Origin: Arctopsyche grandis
Taxonomy: Eukaryota; Arthropoda; Insecta; Trichoptera; Hydropsychidae
Direction: 5' to 3'
DNA: 64,000 nucleotides
Assembly (NCBI RefSeq): GCF_051622035.1
Contig: NC_135360.1
Coordinates: forward strand, 28,847,206-28,911,205
In this document: piece after piece, positions 1 through 10,509 of the stretch
Layout of the letters: every line of letters begins with the position of its first letter
How positions within the stretch are numbered: the stretch's first letter is position 1
Program-made: the position numbers and the translations under genes
Notes under the pieces: generated by a model
Seen by the model: the letters and a program-made list of their open reading frames with translations, nothing else
Told to the model about the DNA's origin: nothing
Databases searched by the model: none

Positions 1-1586
1 CATACACACAAACATACATACATCGCGTCAGTCTATTGTCCACATTGCCGGATTTATCCACAATAATCCGTTTTTTTTTTCTATTCCGATACTTATTCTG
101 ATAGTTTTTTTCTATTCCGATATTTTTTTACTATTCCGATAATTTTACCTTTTCGCCAACCTCTCGCCATGTCAGATTTTAATTGTTTAAACGCCAATTA
201 CTTTTTCTTTTTTCACTCTATATTTTTATATAGTATATTATTATGCCGTTTTCAACGCGTTCAAGGTACACTATTATAATTACGACTGTTTGTCGGTCAA
301 CTATGTAGAAAAGACAACATTTTTGAAACAAAATAAAGGCACATGGAAAAGGACCATGGATTGTTGGAACTGCATTATCGGCACGGCCCACAGTACTGCG
401 TTTTCAAAAATTATGGGAAACAATTACTTTCCGTGAACGTATCAATCTGAAAATTTATATTTGTATTCCGCGGCCGCTCGAGTACATTGAAAGAAAAATT
501 GACAACCCATATTGCTCAATTGGGCCATTTTTTTCATTCTAATATATTTTTCAAATTTCATTCGAAGTAGTATAAATGAATATTTTACAAATTTTCGTAG
601 ACGAAAATCGGTCGAATACTCGAATCTTCGATTGGCAACCCTACTCACAACATTATTCTAAATTTACCTAATCGGTCCAACAAACCAGATAGTAATTCCC
701 GCACAAGCAGAATTTAAATTTGATATTCTAACTTGCTTTTCTTTGGGAAGATCTCCGCGAAATTTTCACGCCCGATAAGTTGAGTGCTGGTTGCAAATTC
801 AGAACGTTTCCAGACAGAGCACGCTCTCCCAATATTTGGCCAAAGTGCAATATTTTCGATGAAAAAGCGTATGTTACGCTAGGTGGGCACGTGTCGATCA
901 TACATTTAACGACATTATATCGAAAGCATCAACGTCGTTTCGACGACAAATTTCATTACGATGTCGGCCACGTATTAACCCGTTTTCGTCGGCGGGCAAT
1001 TTTCACCAGACCTTGCAAAAAACAGGTGACACATTCGACGGTGGCCACCCCCTGCCACCCCTTGCCCTTTCGCAAATAGAGTGAAACATCACCGTGAAAT
1101 AAATTGTTTTTCCCTTTTGGCGACGTGGAGAAAAACAATTTTTCTCGGCTTGTCCGCTTTATTGACAGCGCCGCGGCACGTTTCATAGCTTTACGTGAAA
1201 AATATCTAAGGGAAGAAGGGTCTCGTCTGGGGTGGGGGATTCGAGGGTGGGTTTCGCAGGGGGAGGCTTCGAAGGAGGGCCACTTCGGCCCTCTCGTCGG
1301 CATTACAAGGTGTTAACTTAAGTACTTTTAATACGGCCATAGACTCGCGATGAATAAGCAAAATTACAGTGCATGCACAGGGTGCGGCGGTGATACGGGA
1401 GATTATAAAATCTTTATGGCTCATTCGATTGCTCTAATTCGGATATTATATTTAATCCAATTTAAAGCCAAGTAAGCGACGCTATGAATTTAATGTAGAA
1501 CAGTTTTGGAAACGGTCTAAAAATTGTATATTAATAAATTTTATTCCAGACGATAGGACTGCAATCCCTATCATTCATATAAACAG
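1..1586. other. Unassigned AT-rich sequence, no gene recognised
   Basis: No repeat family seen elsewhere in the window and no recognisable coding domain. A GC-richer patch at about 780-1320 has overlapping short open frames on both strands (longest 115 codons, minus strand, 956-1303), but none shows a known motif. Overlap of open frames in both directions suggests base composition rather than a gene. The patch could still be conserved non-coding DNA or an exon of a large gene. Confidence 0.4.
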
Positions 1587-2425
1587 CTAGTGTTATGCCC
1601 GTTTAAATTTCAACGGGTGCTATTGGATTGATACATGATTTAAAATAAAGTTACAATATGAATAGTAATAATTAATCGGAATCGGAACAGAAACAGAAAT
1701 CGGGAATCGGTTATGCCAATTATATTATGCATTAGAAAATAATAATAAAATTATAAAACCCGAAGTCAGCATCGAAGTCGAAATCGGAATCGGGAATCGG
1801 ATAATATGAAAAAAGAAATGATCAAAACCTCGTAAGGCAAAAGGTTTATGAGAGCGGCCCGGGTTTGATCCGCAAGCTCTCAATTTCATTTTATGATTTT
1901 TTTTAAATATCGTCAAAATATAATTCATTTTAATAAAAAAAAAAATATTTAATTGATTACTATAAAAACAAAAAAATGGTTCAAAACCTCGCCAAATAAA
2001 ATTATTATTACGTATTTTCATATGGCGAGAAGAAAAAAATTTCAATTAACGTTTATAAAAGGCCAATAGAAAATTCGATATTGGCTTCGTCGTGAACTCT
2101 CTGAAATCAGGTATACCTATAAGAGGATATTTGTGTTCGTGCGAGGGTACGCGGGTTCGATTCCGAATGAATTTATACAAAGTTTAGACTTTTTATTGAT
2201 TCATTATTATGTTCGGCTAGCTTTATGACTAAAGAGCGGACCCAGAGCGTGCCGTTCATTGTTCAATTGTTGTAAATGCATTTTTAAAGGTTCGCCGAAC
2301 CTTTTTTTTTTGGACTCTAGCTTTGTAAATAGAGCCAAACCGCCCCGATTCCTGGAAAAAACACGGTCTCTATCTGCGCTCTAGTTATGACACACACACA
2401 TAGAATAGCGTTTTTATATACATAT
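1587..2425 (-). mobile_element. Non-autonomous Helitron, CTAG 3' end, split by a MITE
   Basis: Read on the minus strand it ends in a hairpin (CGTTGAAATTTAAACG) followed by GCATAACACTAG, the hairpin-plus-CTRR end of Helitrons. The body matches the better Helitron at 38.35-39.24 kb: the CGGAATCGG-rich 3' part, the AAAACCTCG segment, the GTATACCTATAAGAGG segment and the GTTCGGCTAGC segment, in the same order. A short MITE interrupts the 5' part, after which CACACACACATAGAATAGCG resumes, as in the Helitron 5' ends near 56.7 and 57.1 kb. No Rep/helicase coding sequence. The exact 5' TC end is uncertain. Confidence 0.6.
2230..2384. mobile_element. CTAG-family MITE, copy a
   Basis: A 155-bp insertion inside the Helitron, bounded by the direct repeat TTATGAC (2223-2229 and 2385-2391). 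Its ends form short inverted repeats (CTAAAGAGCG against CTAGAGCGC, allowing the boundary base). It shares a long internal segment (AATAGAGCCAAACCGCCCC) with the copy at 54.1 kb, and the AAAGGTTCGCCGAACCTTT hairpin with all family members. It has no coding capacity. The superfamily is not determined. Confidence 0.65.
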
Positions 2426-2622
2426 ATAATAATAATATATATAGCTTATATACGATTGATAAAATAAATTAATGAATCGACTAATAATTTATGGTGGTTG
2501 GTGAAGCAGTTCTATCCATCGAATATATGTACAGTGATGAACGTAAATGAGTAGTCGCAGCAGAAAGAATATAACTCGACGATATAAAGACACGATAACG
2601 TAGAGGCCGTTCTCGTCCTGAA

Positions 2623-2658
2623 AATGGCCTCAAAATGAGATAACATTTTGAGGCCATT
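2623..2658. repeat. Perfect 15-bp inverted repeat
   Basis: AATGGCCTCAAAATG (2623-2637) and its exact reverse complement (2644-2658) flank the 6-nt spacer AGATAA. It could be the core of a very short palindromic MITE or a cruciform-forming sequence. No other copy was seen in the window. Confidence 0.7.
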
Positions 2659-2766
2659 CAACAAATATTTTCAAATCAGGCTATCCATGGTAGCCGGAAG
2701 AGTGCACGATAGCAGTTGTTGTATTGTACTTTTATTCTCTTTCCTGCTTGTATTTCTTCCATAGTT

Positions 2767-2831
2767 CTCCAGTATAGAGACTAGTACAAAAGGATATAAA
2801 TAGCAATTGTTTCATCACCTCTATACTGGAG
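2767..2831. repeat. 65-bp element with 13-bp perfect terminal inverted repeats
   Basis: CTCCAGTATAGAG at 2767-2779 is the reverse complement of CTCTATACTGGAG at 2819-2831. The 39-bp interior is AT-rich. It resembles a minimal MITE, but no clear target duplication is visible and no second copy is present. Confidence 0.5.
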
Positions 2832-3434
2832 TGGTAAATCCATCATCTGGTGACAAAAGTGCCAAAAACACGTATGCCATATATATGTATGTAATATACT
2901 TTGTAGAGGTACATACATACAATATACATACATTAATCTAAAATATACTTATACTTGGGTAAACGAGATTATCGTCGGAATGAATTCCAAACAAAGAAAC
3001 GAAACGGAAATGGGCAGACTAAGGCGCGGCGCGAAAATTTAATAATTTAAATTAATAAACAAGAGAGTGGAGCAATCAAAACTGTAAGTTGGTTAAAACA
3101 GGATATAATTACAAAGTTGGCTCATTGTTGTTGCACGGAATGAACACTTTTAGTTTTGCATTGCTACGCTGTTCGTTTATATTTTTGTTAATGCTGTTGT
3201 TTTCGTTTATAAAATCTTCCATGGGCGGGGTAAAGTTTTTAAAACGCATTCAAAAGAATTATACGATAAGTTTTAACATATGGGAGGAACACGCAGTGCC
3301 GAAAGCTATTCCGCAAATGAACGAGGCTTTGAACTCAAAGTTAATGGGTTTTAAACTCAACCTAACGAAAAATCTTATAATCAATTATAATTTACCTATA
3401 CATACATATATGAACATTTTATATTATATATAAA

Positions 3435-4036
3435 CTAGTGTTGTGCCCGTTGATTTCAACGGGTGAATATGATTGAATATGATTGATATTTGGTAACGGG
3501 TGAATATGATTTATATTTGAATATGATTAATGTACAATAAAAACTAGATATGAAATTTCAGTTCAATAAACTAAAAGGTTTCTGAGAAAAATATAAAAAA
3601 CCTCGATTCTCTAGAGTAAAACTACTACTTCCGGTTCAGATAAAAATATTTAAAAAAAAAAAGTTATAGATATTATTATTTCTATAACATGTAAAAATTT
3701 TTTAATCCGATTCAGTTAGCGGTTTGGGAGATAATTGTATTCAAAAACTTAAAAAAAAGAGGACACCTATAAGCGGAGGTACCATTTCCGGTCAACTTAA
3801 AAATTTGAAAAAAATTTAAGTCATGTCGATAAGAATTTTAGTAACCGATACTAAGTTTCGGTTCGATAGGACTAACGGTGTTGAAAAAATCCCCAAAATA
3901 CACAGACACACACACACATTTTTCTAGATCATGAAAACGTGATCAGTAATGGATTCTGAGTTCGAATCAGTCAAAATCTCGAGTTCGAATTTTCGCATGA
4001 TCACAAAACTTCATCTATTGTTACTACGTACATAGA
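3435..4036 (-). mobile_element. Non-autonomous Helitron, about 602 bp
   Basis: On the minus strand the 3' end is the hairpin CCCGTTGAAATCAACGGG followed by CACAACACTAG and then T. The opposite end reads A|TCTATGTACGTAG on the minus strand, fitting the A^TC...CTAG^T rule for Helitron insertion. The interior has a (CA)n tract and repeated TTCGGTT-type motifs and no open frame. A fragment similar to its 5' end occurs near 60.54-60.60 kb. The 3' end is well supported; the 5' end is inferred. Confidence 0.55.
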
Positions 4037-4040
4037 TAAA

Positions 4041-4240
4041 GTAAAAATATGTACAATTCATAGATGTCTCGTTAATTTGCGAGTTTTTATTGTCTCGTAA
4101 TTCAGCGACTTGTATAATAAAAATGCTGTATTGTTTGTAATTGGCCAGGAAGGCGCATTGGGGCTTACCTATAAGCCCTTCCTGGTTTAAAATGTAATAA
4201 AATAATAATAATAATATTAAATAAATAAAAAAATAAAAAA
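4041..4240 (+). mobile_element. SINE A, 3' fragment
   Basis: Matches the last 200 bp of the SINE A family: TGTACAATTCATAGATGTCTC, the CGAGTTTTT segment, GCTGTATTGTTTGTAATTGG, then the terminal hairpin (CCAGGAAGGC, loop, GCCCTTCCTGG) and an AATAATAAT-type tail. The tRNA-like head is missing, and the piece abuts the Helitron end at 4036. Confidence 0.75.
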
Positions 4241-4855
4241 TAAAATGCATTGAAATTTTATACATGCAATGGATTTTCTTCAACTTTGAACACGCTTTTC
4301 CTTATAAAATATTCTCCTGGAGACTATCATCAATCAAAAAAAAAAATCTTCCGATCACAATACCGTCTGATACATTATAACAGATTGTATACATGTATAA
4401 GTAGAATGGGTTACATTTCGAACATTTAAAAAGCGACAACTTGTAGCTTTCGCCGACGACAAAAGTGCACCGTCCTCTGCGGACAGCTTCGAAGCTTTTA
4501 CTTTGTGACTTTGTTGCGGCGAGCATTTAGAATCGCCAGTATACAAATAACTTTTAACCACCCCACATTCGAGTGGGGTGGTTTTAGTAGGGGCATTCCC
4601 TCGGTGTCGGTTGTCCTTTTTGCATTCGAGGGTTTCACATAATGGAGCTTTCGAGGTTGTTGCTTGCAAAGTCGCCGATAACCGAAGCGTATCCTTCAGT
4701 CGCACGTGTCGAAATGCGAGAAGCTTACAACCAACCGACTACTCATATTCAAATCTACATAAATGTATGAATATGCAATAAATTTTATTTTAATCTATGA
4801 ATTAATGTATGTACATACATACTTTTCGATTTTTTTACGTAGCAATATATGTATT
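4241..4855. other. No gene seen; one perfect hairpin at 4556-4583
   Basis: AACCACCCCAC (4556-4566) pairs perfectly with GTGGGGTGGTT (4573-4583) around the loop ATTCGA. Short open frames on both strands (4302-4781) flank it, but none resembles a known protein. The hairpin has no copy elsewhere in the window. Confidence 0.4.
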
Positions 4856-5262
4856 TTGATTTTTAAATGCTTTTTATTATTACTAAATTATGTTCACGAT
4901 ACATCTTATATCTATTTTAATAGCTACTGATCTACTGATCATTTTCTATTTTACAATTTGAATTTAATTTTGTTAGTAATCATAGTATTATATTATTCTT
5001 ATGTTAATGTACAGCATAATGGAAAAAATAGCTCAAAAACCTATTTACAATTCTTGTAAATGCTCATAATACCATATAATACATAATATTAATTAAAGAT
5101 TCTCTAAAGTCGATGATCTAAAGCAGATTGTGTTTAGGTAATCCGTGTGTTATACCTGAAGGGTGTGTTAGTATGGTTATAAGTGATTCTGTCATAGAAT
5201 CTACTGGTTAGTTTGTTATTAATGTATGTAACTAACGGAAACAATATATTTATGTATGTACA
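4856..5262 (-). mobile_element. LINE J (jockey-like) 3' end, copy 1
   Basis: Minus-strand copy of the 3' end seen most completely at 33.3-34.35 kb. It carries the last codons of ORF2 (the CGGATTACCTAAACACAATC segment and stop) and the 3' UTR ending in GCATTTAAAAATC. Compared with the other copies it lacks about 43 bp near 5163. Truncated at its 5' side and non-coding. Confidence 0.75.
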
Positions 5263-5602
5263 TATAATACATAAGTTTGCAAGACTGTTCACTGAAAGGA
5301 AATTATTTGACATAAATAATATTTATTTTGTCATTAAATATATGTTATTATTATCGGCCACTGATTGCTTGACTGTCAAACAAAATATAATAAAAACAAT
5401 AAGTAGTTTATTGACTTGTTATTAATATTTATATAGTACACGGTCATTCTTACAAAATTTTGAAAGAATGATCATTTAAATTGACGTCTTTTTATTTGAT
5501 AATTATGATTGTTTAAATATATTTAAATTTTTAACTCAATTGGATCAATTTTTTTGACTTGTGTAAAAGTATGGGTAAAATATTTCATCGCGTTCATAAT
5601 TC
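5263..5602. other. Unassigned AT-rich spacer
   Basis: No repeat match to other parts of the window and no plausible gene. It contains a short inverted repeat around 5445-5475 (CATTCTTACAAAATTTTGAAAGAATG). Confidence 0.3.
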
Positions 5603-5907
5603 GATTTTAACTGGACGACTACTTAGAGAGATTTGAAAGCTGAAAATTACTACAAATGAAAGATAAAATACCCGACTATAGATTCCAATATTCACTTTGA
5701 ACAGGAAATTGACATATTCTGAGACATCGACTGAACAACATAAAGATATAGAAAAATTGCGTGATTTAAAAAACACATACATATATCTCTGAATCTCAAG
5801 CCAATCAACATTTTTTATTACCAAATTCATGTTCACTGGGCATATATCTATAATAAAAGTCATATCTCGTCTCTGAACCAAAAAAAATCGTCATTTGTCG
5901 AACAGTG
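5603..5907 (+). mobile_element. CACTG-type MITE, 5'-truncated copy
   Basis: Similar over about 300 bp to the full element at 13603-14020, including the segment GACATCGACTGAACAACA and the right terminus TGTCGAACAGTG (5896-5907). The left terminal inverted repeat is absent. An open frame on the minus strand lies inside it and recurs in the sister copies; I regard it as incidental. Confidence 0.75.
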
Positions 5908-6130
5908 TAATCAAAAAAATGTTTGATACACAACAAATTTGCGAGAAATACATTATGTAAGTATCATTTCATAAGATTCAACAAATTTGAGAGGCTAATA
6001 ACTCGAATTTGCGAGAAACTCGGCGGTAGAATACCGATTTATTGGATGTGTCACAACAATTAAGCTAAAAAAATCGGAAAATTCTAACAGGAGAGGGTCG
6101 ATCTATGTTTTAATAATCACAAGATTTTTT

Positions 6131-6215
6131 AGCCAGTAGAGTTTTTGGCCGGAACTTGAACCTACGACCTCTCTACTGGTATGTTATAGTTCCACCAGTG
6201 CAATACGCTATGGCT
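6131..6215 (-). mobile_element. tRNA-like SINE head fragment
   Basis: On the minus strand: a possible A box (GCACTGGTGGAACTATA) and a clear B box (GGTTCAAGTTCC), ending in ACTCTACTGGCT. This is the layout of the tRNA-derived heads elsewhere in the window but with a different sequence, so it may be a separate SINE subfamily. No cloverleaf can be drawn, so it is not a tRNA gene. Confidence 0.45.
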
Positions 6216-6662
6216 TATTTATTTATTTTTTACATATAAACCAGGAAGCCCTTATAGACAACCTCAATACGTCTTCCTGGCCAATTACGAACATTGCAGC
6301 ATTTTTTTTTATTATACAAGTCGCTGAATTACGAGACACTGAAAAACTCGCAAATTAACGAGACATCTATGAATTGTACATAAATTTTATTGTATATTAA
6401 TCAATCTCAAATAGTGGTGACATAGTAGGTAGGAAGGATATTTAGTCAATTTTACCGGGAACCGTTTCAACAATGAAATCAGAGATAATTGGCAAACTCT
6501 GCTAGGAAACGATCGACCTGGATCACAAATATCCAGGTTTGAATAGCAGCACTACAGATATACTCAGAAAAATTCTTTTCAATCGAGGTCAGCTCATGGG
6601 ATCGAACTCGGCGCCTCTCGACGCTAAGCAGAAGCTTAACGACCGAGCTATGCTGCTGGCTT
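6216..6662 (-). mobile_element. SINE A, full-length copy
   Basis: On the minus strand: head GCCAGCAGCATAGCTCGGTC with A-box-like TAGCTCGGTCG and B box GGTTCGATCCC (here GAGTTCGATCCC), the conserved body, then the 3' hairpin (stem CCAGGAAGAC with GGGCTTCCTGG, loop GTATTGAGGTTGTCTATAA) and an A-rich AAATAAATAA tail. About 447 bp. The tRNA-like head implies RNA polymerase III transcription; the tail implies LINE-driven reverse transcription. Confidence 0.85.
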
Positions 6663-6823
6663 AATATATAAGTAATTACAATGAAAAACTATTTGAGGAA
6701 TGCTTCAAAGTTACACTTTTTATTAATACTTCACCAAAAATATAAAAACGGCACCATTTTCTGCCACAATTCAACCCTCAGCAGTCTTTTAAAATTCAAA
6801 TAAAAAAAATCTTTTCAACTTTT

Positions 6824-7119
6824 ATTTAAAAGTATTGGAAAACATTAAAGCTTTGCCTGCTGGCCTTCATTTCTAAACCAGCTACGTTTCAATAAGTAGT
6901 GGATAGTGAGTCTGGAAATGGTACTGTAACCTTTCACATATTGAAAGCTTTCTTTTGCCAAACAAACCATACATATTTTATACTAAAAATCAACATCACA
7001 TATGACACAAAGTCCAACGCACATACATAATACTAAGATGAAACGTTCGAAAATTAATTCCGTCGATATCGAAAGGATTTTTCCCGCTCGTCCACAGATA
7101 ATATTGAGTACCTTTCGGT
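6824..7119 (+). repeat. Repeat F, copy 1
   Basis: A 296-bp segment almost identical (about five substitutions and one 4-bp indel) to 10043-10334. It has no recognised coding content. Here it is not joined to LINE sequence, so it may be the donor of the copy inserted 3.2 kb downstream. Confidence 0.8.
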
Positions 7120-7675
7120 TGAATAGTACCCCTGCCACACACGCCATCATAATATTGATGTAGAATGTCCGTTTGTTCAAGAGATTATTGATGATATGGC
7201 TGCGCTTGACCGACAGGTGCTTTGGGCCGGCTTTATTTCGAGTCCCCCCTATATTCATAAGTATGTAGATACTACATATTATATGTTGGGTATATCGAGA
7301 CTGTGGCGATTTGAGCGGGGTCGTTTTAAGCTTTTAAACTCTCCCTCTATACTCATCCCCTCGTTTTCACGAGCTTCGACGGATGTTTAGGGGGTGGTGG
7401 GTGGTTTTTCTCAGGTCGTTCTCTCCTCATCCTCCCACCATCACCCATTCCAGGCTGAAAAGCTTCGGTGAGCTCGCTCGAGTGGATGTCCAAGTGGCAC
7501 TGTGATTTACTATGCTTCTATACGTGTTTAAAATATAAAGATGTATTAAAGGATTGTTGCTGATAGGTGTCCATGTCATTTAGATAATTATTTTTGGAAT
7601 ATATTATAGTGGTTCTTGGACATGAAGAGGAAATGAGGGCATAAATAAGTTTATATGTGTACGTACGTACAACTG
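7120..7675. other. Unassigned, GC-richer patch
   Basis: Between 7190 and 7500 the base composition rises in GC and short frames open on both strands (7196-7390, 64 codons, plus). No splice-bounded exon or domain could be recognised. Confidence 0.3.
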
Positions 7676-7685
7676 GGTGAATTGC

Positions 7686-7956
7686 TTTTTTTTGATTTTT
7701 AAATGCTTTTTATTATTACTAACAATACATCGTATATCTATTTTAATAGCTACTGATCTACTGATCATTTTTTATTTTACAATTTAATTTAATTTTGTTA
7801 GTAATCATAGTATTATATTATTCTAATGTTAATGTACAGCATAATAGGAAAAAGAGCTCAAAAACCTATTTAAAATTCTTATAAATGATCATAATACATC
7901 TAATATATAATATTAATTAAAGAATCTCTAAAGTCGACGACCTAAAGCAGATTAAA
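7686..7956 (-). mobile_element. LINE J (jockey-like) 3' end, copy 2, with 10-bp TSD
   Basis: A 5'-truncated 271-bp copy of the LINE J 3' UTR with the A-rich end at 7686. It is flanked by GGTGAATTGC at 7676-7685 and 7957-7966, a 10-bp target duplication. This is the usual hallmark of target-primed reverse transcription and shows the ordinary duplication size for this family. Confidence 0.85.
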
Positions 7957-7966
7957 GGTGAATTGC

Positions 7967-8614
7967 GAGGCATTGCTCAGACTGGAAAAAAGTTTTTCAA
8001 ATTTTTGGGTCGGAAAAGGGTAGTCTATGTAATGTTAAATCAACATCCTTAAGTAAATTTTAATCATAAAATTGACAAACATACGAAAAGAACATTTACT
8101 TGTCTAATAGTACAGGATACAAAATTTTCTACATTCAAAAGTCGTTATGGGTATAAATATATATATACATATGTATGTACATATGTGCATGGTTATTTAT
8201 TTATTGGATTGGATCTGAAAGGTGGCTTAAGCTTTTATTTATTGATGAATTTCAAAATGGGATTTGTAACGTGCACCGCAAACAAGTGCTAGTATTTGAT
8301 GGAATAATAAAATATACGTTAGAAAAATGATACAAATGTACAATGTGTTTTTAGTGCTGATATTCGTTTAGCAAACAAACGAATATGATCGTATATATGT
8401 ACATACATACATACATATATACTTGTATATGTAAAATTATCAGGGCTGTGGAGTCGTTATAAAACTCCTACTCCACCTCCAAATTAGGAAATGTAATGTA
8501 AAATTTCATTTTTTTTCACATATCTCCGAAGAACTTACATATAAATAGTGAGCTGAAATATGTTAATTATATTTTTTTTAATTAAACAAGCATATTAATA
8601 CAAACATACATATA
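7967..8614. other. No gene seen; microsatellites
   Basis: AT-rich, with TACATATGTATG-type tracts near 8155-8190 and 8395-8430. No similarity to the repeat families described here. Confidence 0.4.
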
Positions 8615-8835
8615 TAGTGGGTAGAGTGAAGTGATTGAAATGGCAATGGGCAGGCCACGAGGCTAGAAGAATGGATGAAATGTGTACAAAAGAAGTGCTG
8701 AAATGGTACCAGAGAGAATGCAAAAGGGTAAAACGAATACAAAATGAAGATGGGTAGATGAAACTAATAAAATATATGATGCAATGGATGAGAGTTGCGA
8801 AAAAAATACCAATTCCATTAAAAAGTTCTATGGAA
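8615..8835 (+). pseudogene. RTE-like LINE ORF2 C-terminal relic
   Basis: Shifting among reading frames one can follow a peptide related to 44375-44645: a WNGNGQA-like part, an EEWMK...EVLKWYQREC part, then MQWMRVA. This is the C-terminal region that follows the RT domain in RTE-like elements (basic WQWAGH-type motif, later W-M-R-V-A). Several frame breaks make it a dead fragment. Family assignment rests on remembered motif order. Confidence 0.55.
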
Positions 8836-9431
8836 ATAGTCTATTTTTTTTATAACAGGCTTTTTATTAGCTTCAATGTTAGTACAGTGACAATCTTGCT
8901 CGTCGAAAAATTGCGATTTGATTTTGAACCACTTCCACTCTTCAGGCCGTAACGTACAGGGGTTATCCGATAGGAAGCTAGAGGAGTTTAATCATTAACG
9001 AACTCATTAAAAATTGCGATATATTTGTGACAAATCACTCCCATTTTTATAAGGGAAACGATAGAAACAGAGAAATGTTATGTATAATAATAGAAGTGCC
9101 TTTACGAATAAATAAATTGTGTCAATAATACGCGGTACGTCTCCATAACTACGCTACAACGCACGGAATATAAGCAGGGTCATCACATATTCACTACAGA
9201 AATTAAAGTTTTATTTTGATGTAGATTTATTTACAATTTGAGTATATGGTGGTGTTGGGCGTTGGTGGCCAATCCATTTCTTTTCTCAATTGGCGGATTA
9301 TTTTTATCCACTTTTTTGTATTTGTCTGTCCTTGGGAACACTAAAATGAACGTGTAATGTATAGTTTCAACAAAAATATGTATAATATAAAATGAACGAT
9401 GTTTATATCAATTAAACTTAAATAATTGGTC
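8836..9431. other. No gene seen
   Basis: Nothing recognisable. Short frames only, and no match to the repeat families. Confidence 0.35.
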
Positions 9432-9606
9432 ATTAATATAATTGAGTATTCGGCGCCACCAAGAGAAATGTTTTTACATTTATTTAAAAATAATTTTTAC
9501 ATTTCTCTGGTGCCACCCCTGAAATTTTATGTAGATCGCCATGACACTTTTAAAAACTGTCAAACTACGATGTTAATTGAATAATATGTTACTTAAATGA
9601 TCAATT
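9432..9606 (+). repeat. 175-bp direct repeat, left copy
   Basis: Identical as far as I can read to 10335-10509. Internally it holds an imperfect inverted repeat (GGCGCCACCAAGAGAAATG with CATTTCTCTGGTGCC). The pair brackets a 728-bp insert and so behaves like an exceptionally long target duplication. Confidence 0.85.
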
Positions 9607-10042
9607 AAACACAAATCAATACACAACGAAAATAATACACCCATCAATTATACATAAAAAAAATACATTTGAACATAAACATAAATACATCCACACATAA
9701 ACATAAAAAACAGCATTTAATAATAGCAGATAAAGTAAAAATATCAAATAAAAAAATATATAGCATAAGGAATGCCTTGCACCTACAGGCAGTTTCAATA
9801 AATATGTAAGAAACAACTACAAATACAAAACATCCCTGTAGGCCCAAATGGAAGAGAGTTAATCAAAATTTCACTCATAAATCACAATCAATCATGAAAA
9901 CAATGATGAGCGCAGACTACCAGATAAATGGGTTAGAGTAATTTCCGACAATTTACGCTCACTAAGGTGGAAAATATCACATTCAGTCTCGGCAGCAACG
10001 ATTTCATTAAGAAGTCGAATAGCTTTTGGAAAAAATTTCTTG
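9607..10042 (-). mobile_element. LINE E fragment (ORF end plus 3' UTR part)
   Basis: On the minus strand this matches the LINE E copy at 61.74-62.88 kb: the last codons of ORF2, stop, then the 3' UTR with CAGGGATGTTTTGTATTTG and AAGGCATTCCTTATG. The 3' UTR stops before the terminal hairpin present in other copies. At its 5' end it is fused to repeat F rather than continuing upstream into the ORF. Confidence 0.8.
9892..10032 (-). pseudogene. LINE E ORF2 C-terminus, partial
   Basis: The minus strand encodes FPKAIRLLNEIVAAET, then CDIFHLSERKLSEIT, then the ending SLRSSLFS and a TGA at 9892-9894. The same peptide ends the copy at 62701-62880. An arginine-rich FxxxAIRLLNEI stretch near the C-terminus is typical of insect LINE ORF2 proteins. 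5' truncated, no function expected. Confidence 0.7.
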
Positions 10043-10334
10043 ATTTAAAAGTATTGGAAAACATTAAAGCTTTGCCTGCTGGCCTTCATTTCTAAGCCAG
10101 CTACGTTTCAATAAGTAGTGGATAGTGAGTCTGGAAATGGTACTGTAACCTTTCACATATTGAAAGCTTTCTTTTGCCAAACGAACAATACATATTTTAT
10201 ACTAAAAATCAACATCACATATGACACAAAGTCCAACGCACATAATACTAAGATGAAACGTTCGAAAATTAATTCCGTCGATATCGAAAGGATTTTTCCC
10301 GCTCGTCCACAGATAATATTGGGTACCTTTCGGT
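10043..10334 (+). repeat. Repeat F, copy 2
   Basis: Near-identical to 6824-7119, ending exactly where the right 175-bp direct repeat begins. Relative to the LINE E fragment it sits at the 5' side and so looks like a template-switch addition to the retrocopy. Confidence 0.8.
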
Positions 10335-10509
10335 ATTAATATAATTGAGTATTCGGCGCCACCAAGAGAAATGTTTTTACATTTATTTAAAAATAATTTT
10401 TACATTTCTCTGGTGCCACCCCTGAAATTTTATGTAGATCGCCATGACACTTTTAAAAACTGTCAAACTACGATGTTAATTGAATAATATGTTACTTAAA
10501 TGATCAATT
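10335..10509 (+). repeat. 175-bp direct repeat, right copy
   Basis: Second copy of 9432-9606. No differences noticed over 175 bp, so the duplication is young. Confidence 0.85.

Larger units (their letters stand above)
2426..3434. other. No gene seen; two small palindromes
   Basis: AT-rich sequence with an AT/TACATA microsatellite around 2880-2940. Apart from the hairpins at 2623-2658 and 2767-2831 I see no repeat family. An open frame at 3089-3433 (114 codons) has a hydrophobic run but no family I recognise. Confidence 0.35.

Noticed and set aside
3435..4036. RTE-type LINE 3' end
   Set aside because: The CACACACAC and GATCATGAAAACGTGATC stretches first suggested it, but the hairpin-CTAG terminus and TC at the other end fit a Helitron better. 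Not excluded.
5594..5881. Repeated open frame (MVQRRDMTF...) at 5.6 and 50.0 kb and its relative at 13.7 kb
   Set aside because: It lies inside the CACTG MITE on the minus strand, ends differ, and it crosses into unrelated sequence at 50 kb. Shared repeat DNA explains the similarity.
6560..6662. tRNA genes suggested by A and B boxes (also 11599, 18.8, 20.1, 34.2, 36.2, 50.7, 52.1, 55.8 kb)
   Set aside because: No cloverleaf can be folded, the heads are followed by a conserved SINE body and tail, and the same unit recurs many times; they are SINE heads.
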